This document shows positions 1-13,690 of a stretch of DNA of 64,000 bases, one piece after another. The DNA is from Rallus limicola. Taxonomy: Eukaryota; Chordata; Aves; Gruiformes; Rallidae. Where the stretch lies: positions 31,102,991-31,166,990 of the forward strand of contig JAKCOZ010000007.1 in NCBI GenBank assembly GCA_022605955.1, in the 5' to 3' direction. The number at the start of each line of letters is the position of its first letter. Within the stretch, counting starts at the first letter, position 1. A program made the translations under genes and the position numbers. The notes beneath the pieces are model-generated. The model saw only the letters and a list, made by a program, of their open reading frames with translations, had not been told where the DNA came from and did not search any database.

Positions 1-1466
1 AATCTGAAAAGGCTGAAAGTGACAATGATCAAGAGTAAAGCATTTTTTTTTCACTGGGAAGGACATTTGGGTCACTTCTTCCAATGCCTGTTTATACTTT
101 GAGAACCTCAGGAACTGATGCTGTAGATGCTCATTATTGCTGGCTGAAAAATTACATGGGAAGGAGACTGTGGTTTGACAGTGCTTTTACATTCTATGGC
201 ACTAGGAGTAAGAGGAGAACGAATCCCTGGGGCAGACTAGGGGAGAAAGAGCCATTGTCTGCGATGTGCTCTCAAAATAGACTCTTGCAATCCTAAACTG
301 GGATACGTTATTCAGGGAATGCAAAATCTGTCACAGGAGGGAGATGAGGGAGAAGGTGATTTCACAGTGCCCTTCTCTGTCCTTTTGTACCAGACTACAG
401 AATCACGGAAAAGACAAAGTTGAGGACAGATGGGTTCATAGGACCAGCATAGCCCATGCCACCCTGTGCAGAGGAGCACAGATGAGCAATCTGGGGAGGG
501 GGTGATGGAAGTTAAAGGAAATTAAAGGAAAACAAATGCAGAACAGATGTCAGAAAGCACATTTCCCTTCAGAGAATAATAAATGCATGTGGTGGCCTTC
601 CAGACAAGGTTACTAGGGCAGGAATAACAAGGTCATTTCATAAACAATTAGCTGCTCTTCAGGGTGAAAGTGAAATGCTAGCAGTGACCAAGTTAGACAG
701 CTGACACAGGAACAAAGGATATATTCTTTCCTTTCCTTTGCACTAGGGACATTCCTCTTTTAACGCTCTTGTTTTCACAGTTACTGTTTCCTTGCAAGAA
801 TTCCCTGATAAACCTCAGTCCCCCTCTCCACTAAGGCTACCAGGAAGAAGCTGGTTATTGTCTGCCCTGATAGTTAGAGGTGTGGGGGGTTGTGCGTGCA
901 TGACCCAGAATATATGTGTGGGATGTGAACTCTAGGAACAGAAGACCACCAACATATTTGACCCACAGGCAGTCAATAATCAGTTTTCAGTCGGTAATAA
1001 CTTAAAGTTCCTCCTAATCCTGGACTACGATTGAAAAGTCATTAAACGGCTACTTAACCAAAATTGCCTCTCTGGCTGTTATAAGGCCTGATGTACCTTA
1101 CTGACAAACTTCTGTGTTATCAATATTATTTCAGGAAAATGCTTGGGTTAAGGTAGCTAGAAATCGGTCTAGCTTTCAGTTGCATCATTCACCAACTGAT
1201 TGATCTACAACTGTGCTGTTGCTTATTTTGGTAATGCACTTACATTACTGGCTAAGCAATGTTTTCACTGATGATGTGTGAGTAGCTTAAAGAAGGAGGA
1301 GGAGCATGAAATTACAAAGGATGCAGACAGAAGACACTGAAGTATCTCCTTTTTTTTAAACTTGTGGATGACATCAGTATATTCTGAAAAACTCATTATC
1401 TTTATTGCCAAGTTTTACTGGCTGGGACAACTAGCCTGTTCATCAAAATCACAGCTAAAATAGAGG

Positions 1467-1516
1467 TTTTCATGGTGCTAAGATTCTAAGCTTTTCATGG
1501 TGCTAAGATTCTAAGC
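1467..1516. repeat. Perfect 25-bp tandem duplication
   Basis: Positions 1467-1491 and 1492-1516 are identical 25-mers directly abutting, beginning ttttcatggtgc and ending attctaagc. Perfect identity in otherwise unique DNA points to a recent slippage or repair duplication, or a length polymorphism. No coding frame or motif is associated with it. Confidence 0.95.
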
Positions 1517-2072
1517 TTCAATAAAATCTAAGTATCTCCATTTCCACTGTGGAGCATCTAATGTGCCCTATATCAACCCTTTTCTGGTTACCAATTAGAA
1601 CAACTTTTATTCTCCAGAGACAGGTAGAAAAACTCTTGCTTAGAAATTCATATATGTATACATAGCCAGCAGGTCAAAGAACAGATTAAGAGATTAATTC
1701 CCTTCCAAAACTCTTGTCCATGCCACTCAAGGAAATAGTCCACACTCTATATTGACATGGAACAGATTGACCTTCATGTCAGATCTTACTATTCAAAAAG
1801 GATTTTGTCCAAACGAGAATCGGTTTCCAAATAGGTGAAAGTAACCTACTAACCCTGAGACTCATCAGCTCTTGGGCTCAGAGCAAATACAGGAGAAAAT
1901 AATCCAGCAGCACTGTAATCCATTGAGAAAAGAAAGCAGAGTTAATTTGAATTCTGTCAGCTTGGTTTGCTCACTCCCCATACCCTGAGTGGGGTAGGGA
2001 GAGAATCAAGGGGGGAAAAAAAGTAAAAGTGTGGGCTTAGATAAAGACAGCTTATTGGGACAGCAAAGGAAA

Positions 2073-2122
2073 ATAATAGTAGTAGAAGTAGTAATAGTAG
2101 TAATAATAATAATTATAATATA
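2073..2122. repeat. Imperfect TAG/TAA trinucleotide microsatellite
   Basis: About 50 bp made of interspersed tag, taa and aat units (ataatagtagtagaagtag, then taataataataattataata). It is an interrupted trinucleotide repeat. An apparent short ORF through it (2031-2339, plus) gains a run of V and I residues purely from the repeat and should not be taken as a membrane protein. Confidence 0.9.
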
Positions 2123-5100
2123 TACTAAACAGGTGATGCACAGTGCTCACCAGTTCCCAAACAGTGATGTCCTACCCAGCCAACTCCCCCCAGTTATATG
2201 TTGTATGACATTGTATGGTGTGGAATATCCCTTTGGCCAGTTGGATCAGCTGTCCTGGCTGTGCCCCCTTCAATCCTCTTGTGCAACCCCAGCCTACTTT
2301 CTGGCAGGGCATAAGAAGCTGAAAAATCCTGAGTTTTAAAAGGTACCTGCTTGAATACCCCACTCCCTTGTTGGTACAAAATAAGGGGTGAGAGGACAAA
2401 GGGAAAAAATGTCAAAGAACAAAGAGATAATGCAAAATCCTGTCCTCTCACTTAGTGGTTTTGGGTTTTTTTAAAAAAGGCAAGTCTAAAGGTCAACAAA
2501 AACAGCATTTTCAGCAAATTTTGAAAAATGCAAACACCTTTTTCTTTTTGTTTGGTTTTCTTTTTTCATCTAGAAAAGGAATACACTGAATTAAAATAAA
2601 GGAGGCATTTTAGTACCTAGAAATATTTTTATAAAATTTAGACAAACGATCTAATTTCCTTCATCTGCATAAGGGAAGACAGCATAGAGCTGGGATACTA
2701 CTCTGAGCGGGCAGGCTACAGAAATCTAGGAGAGATGTTGGGTTTAAAGTTTTCAGGCTGGCTGATAAATTTCTTTAGGACTTACTCTGAGGCCAGTGCT
2801 GATGCTGATATAGGAGTCGAAGTCTTGCTAAGTGGAAAATGCCATGGTATGTTAAAAGTGACATGGTAGGTTTGTGATGGTCTAAACTAAAGCAGAACTG
2901 AACACTTTTAACAATTTTTCAACATAACCCTCCTTATCCTCCTCTTAGCAATTGTCATTTGTTTGTGAGCCCTTGTCCCTTGCAAAGGCCTGAGTCTTGG
3001 AAGATGCTCATACTTGTTGAGTGCATTATCCAGCAGCATTCCTGCTCTATTCAGGTGAAGGCTCCCTACTTTCATTAAACCCAGGGAATTAATGAAGGCA
3101 TTGCAAACAACACTGCTTGCGACTGGAGTAGAATGCTCAGTCCCCATGCAAGCATTTTACCTCTCAGATCCCTAGAGGCAGTTGCATTCTCAGAGCAACA
3201 GCAGGACAGTGGGCTAGAAAAGGGCATTTCCAGCTACAGTAGGTGTGGTCCTCACCTTCTGGGGACATATATGTCATCCTAGGGAACATGTTTCTGTGAG
3301 GGATGCTGAGAAAAAGGATAGAGTATTGATGCTAAGGTAAAAATAGGGTGACAAATGAAAAAAAAATGTGCACTAAATGAGCTGAAATTACATTAGTTAC
3401 ACATAGGGAGCCAATCTATTCTAATGTGAAAATGTAAACACAACTTAAAGCATGCAAAGATATGAAACTCTGAACCATAACAACCACAGGAAGGATTCAT
3501 GAATTTACAACCAGCTTCAAGCATGAAATGCAATAAAAACCTCATGAAAATGAGTCTGTGAGTGCTGATATCAACAACACATTTTATCCAGAATGTCAGA
3601 AAATAGTTTAAAGCCAAGAAAACAAAGGGTCAAGACTAAGGAAGGGTCCATATCATCATGTTCTTATTGTGTATGCTCACCCTTCTATGACCACTTTCAG
3701 ACCTTTAGGAGCACCCCTACTGAATATTAGTAGAGCTTTTTCTGCTTCTATCCATTTGATAGCCAACATGAATTACCAGTATGAACATTAAGAAAGGTAA
3801 TCTTGTTCTACCACACAACTACAACCTGAGGTTGTCAGAAGCACACCCATTGCAAAAGTGGTCGTCTGTCCAAACTATTTGAACAATCCAGAGAATAATA
3901 TGTATGTTAAAAACATGAATATTTTTCTTATATTTGTAGTTGGTTGTGATTTGAAGATCTTGAAAATTTTATAATATTCTTTTTTTTTTAATCCCAGAAT
4001 TTGTTAGCCTACTAAGTTACTTGAACAGTGAATTTTGATTATTTCTCATCAGTGCCTTATCTTCCAGGCCTGTGTACAGCAACCATATTCTTCATAATTA
4101 TAGTTTTTATATTGTAGATCTCTGTGCCACTTTTCAGCAATAACTCTTCTTCTGTATAACCTTTAGAACATTAAAAATATTACGATATGTATGTAAGGTA
4201 GGACACATTATAAAATGTTCATAGTAACAAATAATTTTACATGGAAAAATTTACATTATTCTTGCATACTGTATCTCATTTTTGTATGGGCATCAGATTC
4301 AGGAGCAGTTTTGTCCAATTAGAAACTTTAATTGTGCTTAGAAATATATTTTGAGTCTGCCTAATTGAGTCTGTTGCTTTGTTATGAACCCCCTATATGG
4401 AATAACAGGATTTTACCTTGCTGTTACTTCCTGTGTCAATAAAAATAATTAGATGGAGCGGATTTGATATCTTCAGCATGTCTGAGTGCACATGAGAAAG
4501 ATTCACTCTCTAACTTCATTTCTAAAGACTTCAATAAACCTCCACACCTAAAAATAATCCTGATCTTCCTTCTCAGTGCAGAGAAACATTAAATCATAAA
4601 TCCATATAACTTGTTTCTGAAGTAAGAAAACCAAGAGCTTGCTATTAACTTGTCATTACAATGAGATACATGGGAGGAAAAAAAGGAGAGAATATGAAAT
4701 CTTGCAGGTTACATTATAGTACATTCATAATCAATCTCTACTAAATGTCAAAGAATTAAGCACAAAAGCTATAGGAGGGACTTAAAAAGTTATTTTTTTA
4801 TCGTCCAAAGGAAGTATAATTTTGTCAATTGTTTTAGACCAATTTTTTTTCCTGAAAATTGGAAATCCTGATAAAGTGGTGTTCTGAAATAAAACCATGC
4901 CCCAGTATCTGTTACAAAGCAGTGAAGTCAACTGTATTGAATTTCTCGAGACTGCAAACAGCATCATACCTCTGACCAGCACGTTACTGTCAAAGTGCAG
5001 CTATTGGCATCCCAAGATTGGCTGTTGTACTCCATGGATTCACAGATCATTAAAACATGTTAATGAGAATCTAAAACACATTACAGATGCACTATCTTGA

Positions 5101-8100
5101 TCAAGATGTTCCAAAATGATGTTTGAAAAATGCTTGATTTCACAGATCAGTGAGTGCATAGACAAGATTTCTAAGGAATCTTTTAGATATGCAGATCATT
5201 ATGCTTGCCAAAATCAGGAGTAAAAATCTAGAAAAATACAGGTTTATATGCCTGAAATCAGATATATAACATTTCAGGCAGAAATTTCCCCAGATAGCTA
5301 AAGGTGTAGTAGAGATATATTAATGTATAAAGATTTCTGAACTGACTATCCTGGTACCAGTCTCCTAAAAAAAATTGTTTATTATTAGATATTTGTGTAC
5401 TCAAGTTTCTGCAAGAACATGGTTTACTGAGTGCATTCAGATCATGTGTAACTCTTCCAGCTTCTGCTGAGTTAAAATACCATTAGTAGTGGGAGTTTAG
5501 CATAATGGCTGGCAGATAAATCCCTCAGTCAAGAGCCCAGAAGGTAGAACGAGATTTATTTCAATGCACATATTAAAGTTAATAAAGGAAAAATCAGCAG
5601 CTCCTGAAATAGTATTTTCTTTGAAGAATTTAAGCATTCTCTGCTCACTTTACTTGATCCCAGTAATCTATTATTTTTCCCACCATAAATCCTTTAGAAC
5701 TTTTGTATGCTTGATAATGCTAGCAGTGATTCAAAATGAAAAAAGCTCTTTATTCACATAGTATCAGGTGGAAAATAAGTTTATCTTCTACACAAAACTT
5801 CAGAGCATCTATAAATCATTGTTCTGAGGAAAACTGTTGTATGTGAAATATCTTTCCCTGTTTCTAAGTAATATGAAGTACATGGTGTTATTTACCAAGT
5901 TAATGCCGCTTTTTTATTTTTCTCCACAAGGGATTGAGATTTAAAAAAAAAAAAATTTTAAAAGACTGCTACTTTTCAGGCAAATCTCACTGCAATCACT
6001 CGTATGATTTCCATACAATTTCATTCATCTCCAAGGACATTTTTAACTCTATGCAGTATCTGTCCTGCCCACATCAATGAGCTGTTTTCTCTTCAATCTT
6101 TCTTCTAGCCCCTCATTTACATTCTCATTGTATAGAAAAATACTCCATAAACTTTTAGACCACAGAAATCTACAGATTTAATGGCCTCACAGGAACATTG
6201 TTTCTGAAATGAAAATAGGCATCAACCACAGCTGTAGACAGAGACAGTCATCTCTACTCACTTTGACTCCTTGATTTGAATATATCAGCAGAAACAAACA
6301 CCTACTCTTCATTGCAATATTAAATTATTGTCACGTGAGGACAATCAATAATAAGGAAATCGATGTTTCAGTAAAATGATGCTGAGTTAAATTAAAATTA
6401 TTTTGGGGTTAAGGCTTGATAAAATATTGATTTGTACTTTTTATTTAAGCTAGCTTCCTTATTTTGAGGCTTTAAATTTACAATAACTGATTTCTTGCAT
6501 ACATACAGAAATGTTGTTGAAATCAGCCTTGTTGAAACAGAGCTGTTGTGCTTCTTGTAGCTGTAAAAAAGTTCAAGCTTTTGCAAAAACCCTTAGTTTC
6601 AAAGGTGAATTAAAGTTTATAGACTTAAGAATGGTGTCTCTCTTTCTTGTTCCTGTTTTGTAATCCAAAACTTATTTATTATTCATCTGAAAACAGACAA
6701 GAAATGAAGTTTTGCAGGCACTGCTATGGTCATGTAACTCAAATAAAAGCTATCTGTGTCTAGTTGCCTAACATCAACTTTTCACAGTATTCTGTAAAGT
6801 CAGAGTTTAAGTCTTTATCTTCCTTATTTTACTGCTCCAGCACAATCTGAAAAAGATGCCTTTCACACAGTAATTTCTTTCAAGTCTTTCTCATCCCTTC
6901 TCACCCTGAACTAAGTGCAATCAGTCCATGGGAGCATGCTGCTTTAATTTCTCTCCCATACATGGTGAGTAGCAGGCCTGCTTGGCAATAAGATGAAAGA
7001 TAAAGTTCAGAAGCCAAGGCCATAAAGCCACATTCAAACCTCATTCAGTGTCTGTGTTTGACATTATTTTTTTAGGAGCCCATCATCATAATAATTTTTG
7101 TATATGCAATTTCCATGTTGTAGTGTTTTTAAATTTTACATCAGTTTTATTTTCTTTCTCCATTGTGTCTGCTTTCTAAACTAAATAAACGCAAGTTAGG
7201 GGCTTCAAGTGCCTCGGCAATGTTGTCCTGGTTTAGGATCTGTTCAGAAACCAGTGGAGTGTAATAAAGCATCTATCACAATGCTAAGTTATTTCATTTC
7301 AGAAAGATCTCTGTATCTGGAAGTGATTTAAGGGAATATGTCAGTCAAAATATGATTGGAGTAGCAATCACTTTCATTTATGAGCTGGCATCATTATCAC
7401 TGAAATGGAACCACTCTTTCTTAAACTCATACTCTATAACAATAAGACCCCAAACACATCAAAGCTTTCTGTGACTTACACACAAATCCCACAACTTTAC
7501 ATCAAAATTACATTGGTCATAATAAAAAGATTAATTACATGTTTTTCATATTACCAACTGTAGCGAAATTGCTAAATATCTTCCTACTTGTCAATCACAT
7601 AAAATGTGCCATTTTATATCTGATATGTGCAGTTTACCTATTTTCCCATCCTCTGTGTTACCTGGATAGAAGAGGCAAGCAGGAGAGGTTTCAGAAATAC
7701 AATATATAAAATTAAATTTAATTTGCCTTTTTAGTCCTTGAAAACTCTAGAATGAAATTTGTCATAATATACTGAAGACACATTAGGTACCACACCCACT
7801 CAACTCTAACTTCTTTGGTTTAGGGATACAATGGATAATCTCAAAAGTGAAAAATATGATAAGACAATCATGGCAATATTACATTTTCCTGAATGGAAAT
7901 CCTTAAAAAAATATCCATGGCTTTTATCTTATGAGGAATGAATCAATAGAGAACATCCATTGGCCTTTCATTCTATAACATGACCTCAAATCAAACTAGC
8001 CCATTGTAGATTTGAAACAGGATGCTGTGGGTGCTAAAAGCTTGCGTGGATCCAAAAAGTAATTACACCGATTCATAGAACAAAGATCTATTGAACAATA

Positions 8101-10696
8101 TTAAATATGATGTCAGGCTCAGAAAGGCCCTGAGCCTCAAATTGTCAGAGGCTGGGAAAGTACCATGGGAAAATAACAGTATATGTGGCCCCAGTTCTTG
8201 CATTGTTCCTTAGGTATCTGTTTGTGGCACAGCCAGAGCCAAGGCACTTGCACATATGGTATAAATTATACAAGTAAAGTGCTTTTCCCCACAAATAACT
8301 GCTTTTAAACTGTATCTTCCCTGGCACTACAACTACCCCAGAAATACCTTTTGTCTGTAGCCTAGACCTGTGGGAACAATGTGGCCTCCAAAAGACCTTG
8401 AACCATGTGGACTTCAGTGTGAGCCAGGAAGACACCTATCCCTCCACCCTAAGGCAGGTTAAACAATACATCAATACATCTTCATAAGGTAAGTGCAAAA
8501 CTCTCGTGTTGCGCTGGTTGTGCTGATTCTGTTTAGCACCTCTTTCATTGCCTGGAAATGAGCAGATGCCTGAAACAGATTTGTCTGAGTTTTACTTACT
8601 GAACTGAGATGCTAAAGGCAAGAACCCACTCCCACTTTGTTCTTAGCACAGTCAAGAGAGAGGGCCTGACCTCCACATGGTGACTACCCCTTCTGATTTT
8701 TCACTAGTGACTTATCACTTACCAGGTTTATTATCTTGAGTCTCTCTGTCCTGCTCACTCTTCCCTTACAGGCTCTAATAATTCAATAAATCTGAGTGGA
8801 TTGCAGTATCCTTGTAATATGATACTCAGTCCTCTGTGCAAATATTATTTTTTCCCCTTCATTCTCGAGGATAATAGTGCTGTGTGTGAAAAGCCTAAAC
8901 TCTGCCTGCCTTTTTTGTTCCTGAACATTTGCCTCTGACCTGCAGATTTGATGCCTTTTTCAAATCTCTCACGTGGCATTACTTCTGTCCTACTGACCAC
9001 TTAATTGTGCCAAGATGGTCTTTCAGCCTCTGATGGCTGTTAGTCTGATTGCAGAATCAAAGCTCTAACAGAAAGCAATAATCATTTGCCACTACCATTA
9101 TACTCAATAACCAGCAATGAAACTGTCAGTCTTTCAATTCCTCTACCACCAGCCCCCCTCAACTATACAAGTATCGCACATACTTACTGGTCCAAACCTA
9201 ACTGCCTGGCCAATGCTTTCAGAGGTACATAGTTTCAAAAAAAAAGAAAAGGCTCTTACCTTCCAACCCTAGCCATGCAGACAAATCTAGCTCACAACTG
9301 CTTTGCAACAGTACACCCAAATAAAAACATAAAATGGAAGTGATTTCAACTAATATGGAACCACATGTCCTGAGTGGTAAGATTGCCCTCAAAGACTGAT
9401 TTCCAGGTTCACTGAGAAAAGATAAATATTCCAGAGGAAAGTTGAGTGTGTATACCACATATCCATCAGCTGTTGAGCAACCTCATCAATAATTGTCCTT
9501 GCTTTTGAAGTGACCCTAAACTGAAGAATATTAAAATAAATAATAAACTGTAGATCATTGTTGAGTATTTTCTTCCCAGAAGGACAAGGAGAATTACTGC
9601 TACAGGAAGAATTCGTTTTTTCTCCTTTCCCATGCCCACTAAACTGCAGCACTTCTAAAATGAATGAATTATGCACAAATGCCAGAAGACATTTCCAAAC
9701 ACTTCATCCCTACTTCAAGCAGGCAGGGCAAACTTAAGACAGAGACATTTTCACAGTTTCCTACCAACTGGCAAAGGTATAACCCTTTATCTCCCTGATT
9801 CTTGTAAATCCCACCCCTCAGAGCCTATACATCTGCACATGACGCAAGAATATCAGTTCCACTTGTGGTGCCAGACCCCAAAAGTTAAGCACTGAAGTCC
9901 TGACTTGCAGTACCCAAGGCACCTTCTAAATCTGTAATGCATCCCTTTAAAAGATTTGATTATTTGGACAAAAGTGATATGAACATCTTTGGTAAAAATG
10001 TCCAAGAGATGGAACTAGGCAAAGAAAAGCTGCTTGCTAGAATGGTAAAACCTTTGGTCACTTTATTGCAGCTCATTTGCACAGCTCTGACTAGGCCCCA
10101 GGAGTTTGTAAATTCGTGTAATTTGTTCATATGATACCTGGCAAATTTCCAAGCTCTTTTGGCTCAAGAGTGTTCAAATTGTCTCATAATGAGGATGAAT
10201 AATAATATATATTGTTTTCTTGAGAAACTTGGAATCTTTTCTGGCCAACTCTCCAAAACATTTATAGATTTGCTGAGCTTTATATTTATACAACACCAGA
10301 AACCTATATGTAAAGTTTAGTATAGCACAGTCTCCCTTTACCTTCAATACCATCTGAACGATAAGGATAATCTCTTCTTACCTAAAGGCATATAAATGTG
10401 TGATAAAGCTGTAGTTCTGGTGGAACTGGATAGTAGGGCTAGTAGGGGGTAAATCAGTTATTTGAGGAAAAATTTGCGTCACTATTTGGATCTTCATGAA
10501 TTCTAATTTAACACCCTCAGAAAAACAAGATAAAGAAAGGAATTTAGAAAATGTACAGCTGTCAGAAATGCAGAATAGTGCTACTTTTAACATAAGACAT
10601 AGCAACCTTTTATCTGAAGAGATCATTTTCACTGTGAAAATTGAAAACTTCTACTAAAGAACATTCCTGAAGCTTTTACTACAGAAAAGTTATTGA

Positions 10697-11215
10697 TTCA
10701 CAGAATTGTAGGGGTTGGAAGGGACCTCAAGAGATCATTAAGTCCAACCGCTCTGCCAAAGCAGGTTCCCTAGGACAGGTCGCACAGGTTGGTGTCCAGA
10801 TGGATCTTGAATATCTCCAGAGAAGGAGACTCCACAACCCCTTGGACAGCCTGTCCCAGTGCTCCGTCACCCTCACCATGAAGAAGGTATTCTGCATATT
10901 GGTGCGGAACTTTATATGCTCCAACTTGCAGCCATTGCCCCTTGTCCTGTCTCCACAGACCACTGAAAAGAGGCTGTCCATTTCCCTTTGTCTTCCACAC
11001 TTCAGATATTTATAAACATTAATCAGATATCCTCCCAGTCTTATTTTCTCAAGGCTGAACAGCCCCGGTTCATTCAGCCTTTCCTCATAGGGGAGATGCT
11101 CCAGGCCCTTAATCATCTTTGTGGCCCTCCTCTGGACTCTCTCCAGGAGATCCTTGTCTTTTTTATGCTAGGGAGCCCAGAACTGGACACAATATTCCTG
11201 GTTTCTGAAAGTCTG
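10697..11215 (-). mobile_element. CR1 LINE fragment, 3' end, minus strand
   Basis: The plus strand opens with tcacagaattgtaggggttg and the block around ggaagggacctc...gtccaacc, which is the complement of the avian CR1 3' terminus. It continues through complements of the usual CR1 3' coding tail and UTR: clauses for defective frames matching 'heading a short CR1 ORF2 C-terminus' such as ctccaggagatccttgtc and gaactggacacaatattcc near 11.17-11.20 kb. The copy is truncated at its 5' end, about 520 bp remaining, as most CR1 insertions are. CR1 is a non-LTR retrotransposon of the Jockey/CR1 clade that inserts by target-primed reverse transcription. No intact frame remains, so it is dead. The right edge is approximate because similarity fades around 11.2 kb. 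Confidence 0.92.
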
Positions 11216-12484
11216 CCTTCTTGCATCCTGAAATAAAGGGTCCAGGTAAAATGTGGGCAAATAATCCAAAACCTCCTAAAATTACTTGCCTAAATCATTC
11301 ATGTGGCTCTAAATGTCCTGTTAAGTAACATAAACTACAAGACATTCACCTGATGGGGAGATCCTGCCATCGTTGATCTGTTTGCTCCAGATTACTATAT
11401 AAAAGGCAGTACTATCACCAGCCATATTTTGAGATAAAAGTAGCCATGGCGTTTTTTTCTGTGCTGAATTCAATAACATTAGTATGACCAAGTAGGACTT
11501 AATCATCACCTAAAGACATTTATTTTCACTTTCCCAAACTCTGTTGCTACTGTATTATTCAGCTGAACCTGGAGAAAGACATGTTAAAATGATCAGCTGT
11601 CACTTTGAGCTTCATTCAGTCTTCAGCTTCTCTGAGAACCAACAGCCCTCAAGGGCCAAGAAAAAGCCCATTGTTTTCTCCCCTTGTTGCTGGATGGGGA
11701 TCATCTGCCCACCTCCAATAGACCTCAACTCTCAAAGGACTGTCTTTCTCTCAGTACCAACCTAGCTAACAACTGGATCAGTGAGGTAATGTCCAGATAT
11801 GGCACTAACAGTGCCCTAAGATAAAACAGTGCTCCAGTATGGTAATTAAAAAGTTTTATATGAAAAAAAAAAAAAAAGACTTACTTTTAGGCAGAGTGTT
11901 ACACAGCCATGAAATGGTAGCAGGCTAGCTAGGACTAAATTTCTTTTAACCATTGCAAGCCAAACCAAAAACTATGTGAATAGATAAATGGTCTTGTCCC
12001 CCTGAATAGCACTGAACCTAGCCAAATTTAATATCAAGTTGAAAATTGTCAGCAGTTGTCCAAATTATGATGACTCTGATTGCTTATAAAGATAATTCCT
12101 ATAGTTATATCTCAGCATAATTTATATCCCATTGTGTGTGCTTCACAGGATGGCATAAACTGTGAACACTTTTAGTATTTATTGATACCATATGTTAATG
12201 CATAAGTGGATGGCCAAACAAAGACTAATGAGACTCATAAAATTTTAAAAAGTGTTGGTCAGAGATGATTTTTGGCATCTCTCACAAAAAGCTTCTCATG
12301 CTTGAAAATGGAGCTTGTCCTCGAAAAAAAAATAAATTTACCATACACCAAGGCACCAGGCATGTTGCATCACAGTTTCCCCATAAAACAGCCCTTGCTT
12401 TTTTGGAACTGCTATAATCTGTGGAAGAGGAACAAGAAAAGGCCAAAAAAGAAACAAGGCATTAACCAAGCTCCATCACAGGGA
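11216..12484. other. Unique non-coding DNA
   Basis: No gene or recognisable repeat. There is a 15-16 nt A run near 11.86 kb without the flanking target-site duplication or a recognisable upstream transcript that would make it a processed pseudogene. The open frames present are under 80 codons and unrecognised. Confidence 0.6.
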
Positions 12485-12640
12485 TTACTCCAAACAAATT
12501 TCTAATGTGGTAAGAACTGTTTTCACACCTTTGTTTAGATTAAACAAGAAGTGTAGCCATTTTACTCCAAACAAATTTCTAATGTGGTAAGAACTGTTTT
12601 CACACCTTTGTTTAGATTAAACAAGAAGTGTAGCCATTTT
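12485..12640. repeat. Perfect 77-bp tandem duplication
   Basis: The block starting ttactccaaacaaatttcta at 12485 recurs at 12562 with a period of exactly 77 bp. I find no mismatch across the two copies, and the identity runs on two bases past the second unit (tt), a microhomology typical of replication slippage or end-joining duplication. The unit includes gtggtaagaactg and a short pyrimidine stretch but no convincing motif. Either a very recent duplication, a polymorphism, or an assembly artefact. Confidence 0.95.
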
Positions 12641-13029
12641 CCTCTAAGAACTCTCAGAGCAATAGGGAATATTTTGCTTCAACAAAACATGCAGTGTGGC
12701 TTCTAAGATTTTTGATGGCAGTCATAATAGGAATAAAACCAAGGCGTTTTCAGAAGCAAGAAATGCAAGTGCTGCAAACTGACAGTCAGCATCCATTTCT
12801 AGTCAATACCAAAATCTACCTTCTTCGGACCATTCAGGACTAGATATTCAAAAGATGAGCTTTTCATCAAACATAAACCATAGAATAGGATTGTATTACA
12901 TATGCTGTTGTGAGTTGTCTCTTGATGACATGGATGTTGGCTACAAAATGAGAGAGCAGCTCTACCTCTAGCCCAATAAAGCATTCGTTAGATAATGTGG
13001 CAGAAAGACACTCAAGTGCAGGCTTTTAA
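12641..13029. other. Unique non-coding DNA
   Basis: I see no repeat boundary, gene or RNA here. The stretch separates the 77-bp duplication from the CpG-rich block that follows. Confidence 0.55.
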
Positions 13030-13690
13030 AAATGCGAAATAAAATAATTTATTTTTGAAGAACGTGCATACAATACGTCACTACTGCAGGTCTCATGGAT
13101 ACAGTGGAGAAATGCACTATTGCTGTTTTAGAAGTACGACTACACTTACTACAACCACAGGATTCACAAAATACACTACTGCCAACACAACAGTCACCGA
13201 ATTCAGTATTCCCCTCCCTGCAACAGTCACCCTACTCACTGATACCACCCGCAGGCAAGTGACAAGGTTCAATATTATAACGACAGCAGATTCGCAGATT
13301 CACAGAACACAGAACAAGTGTACTAAATACTACATATGTGTTAGTTAATTGCCCGAGACTACAAACTTAAAGCATAGCAAATATTCACGTACCCATCTCT
13401 CTGGTAGGGGTTCTCAGTACGTTACCTCAGCCAGCATCCCGGCCAAGTGGGACAAGTCTCCTCGCAGAGCTGTCAAAGCGGCTCCCCCATCTCAGACTGA
13501 ATCCAAGGGGGGTTCATTTGATTTTTTTGTCTGATGTACTTTTCAGTGGGCAGGGCTGTGTCCTAGTGGACAATGCCACCTTCCATGTTTGTCATTAGTG
13601 ATCCCCCTTATCTTATGCCATGAGTCGCCTGATGGTCTAGACACTACTGCCTGATGGGCTAGGCATTGCCAAGACCTGTTTGTGGAACTC
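13030..13690 (-). mobile_element. Probable ERV/LTR-derived block, minus strand, family not recognised
   Basis: This block stands out from its AT-rich neighbours by many CpG dinucleotides (acgtgc, tacgac, caccga, cacccgc, aacgac, ccggcc, gctcgc in ordinary orientation and more on the complement) and by balanced base use, as expected of a younger insertion. Read on the minus strand it runs from a GC-richer part (13.4-13.65 kb) to an AT-rich end carrying an AATAAA signal near 13.05 kb, the order of an LTR U3-R-U5 or of a retroviral 3' end. I cannot find TG...CA ends, a target-site duplication or a reading frame for a retroviral protein, so boundaries and class are uncertain. It could equally be another repeat or a CpG-richer unique exon. 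Confidence 0.4.

Larger units (their letters stand above)
1..10696. other. Unique AT-rich non-coding DNA, no gene seen
   Basis: Both strands are broken by frequent stops and the longest open frames are about 100 codons, as chance predicts for DNA of this composition. None reads like a known protein, and I see no CR1 end, LTR, tRNA or rRNA. The only local structures I can point to are the 25-bp tandem duplication near 1.47 kb, the trinucleotide tract near 2.1 kb and short A or T homopolymers (for example near 5.94 kb). It is probably intergenic or intronic. Regulatory elements could be present but cannot be read without cross-species alignment. Confidence 0.7.

Noticed and set aside
11855..11880. 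Run of A as the tail of a processed pseudogene
   Set aside because: There is no upstream coding similarity, no AATAAA at the correct distance and no target-site duplication.
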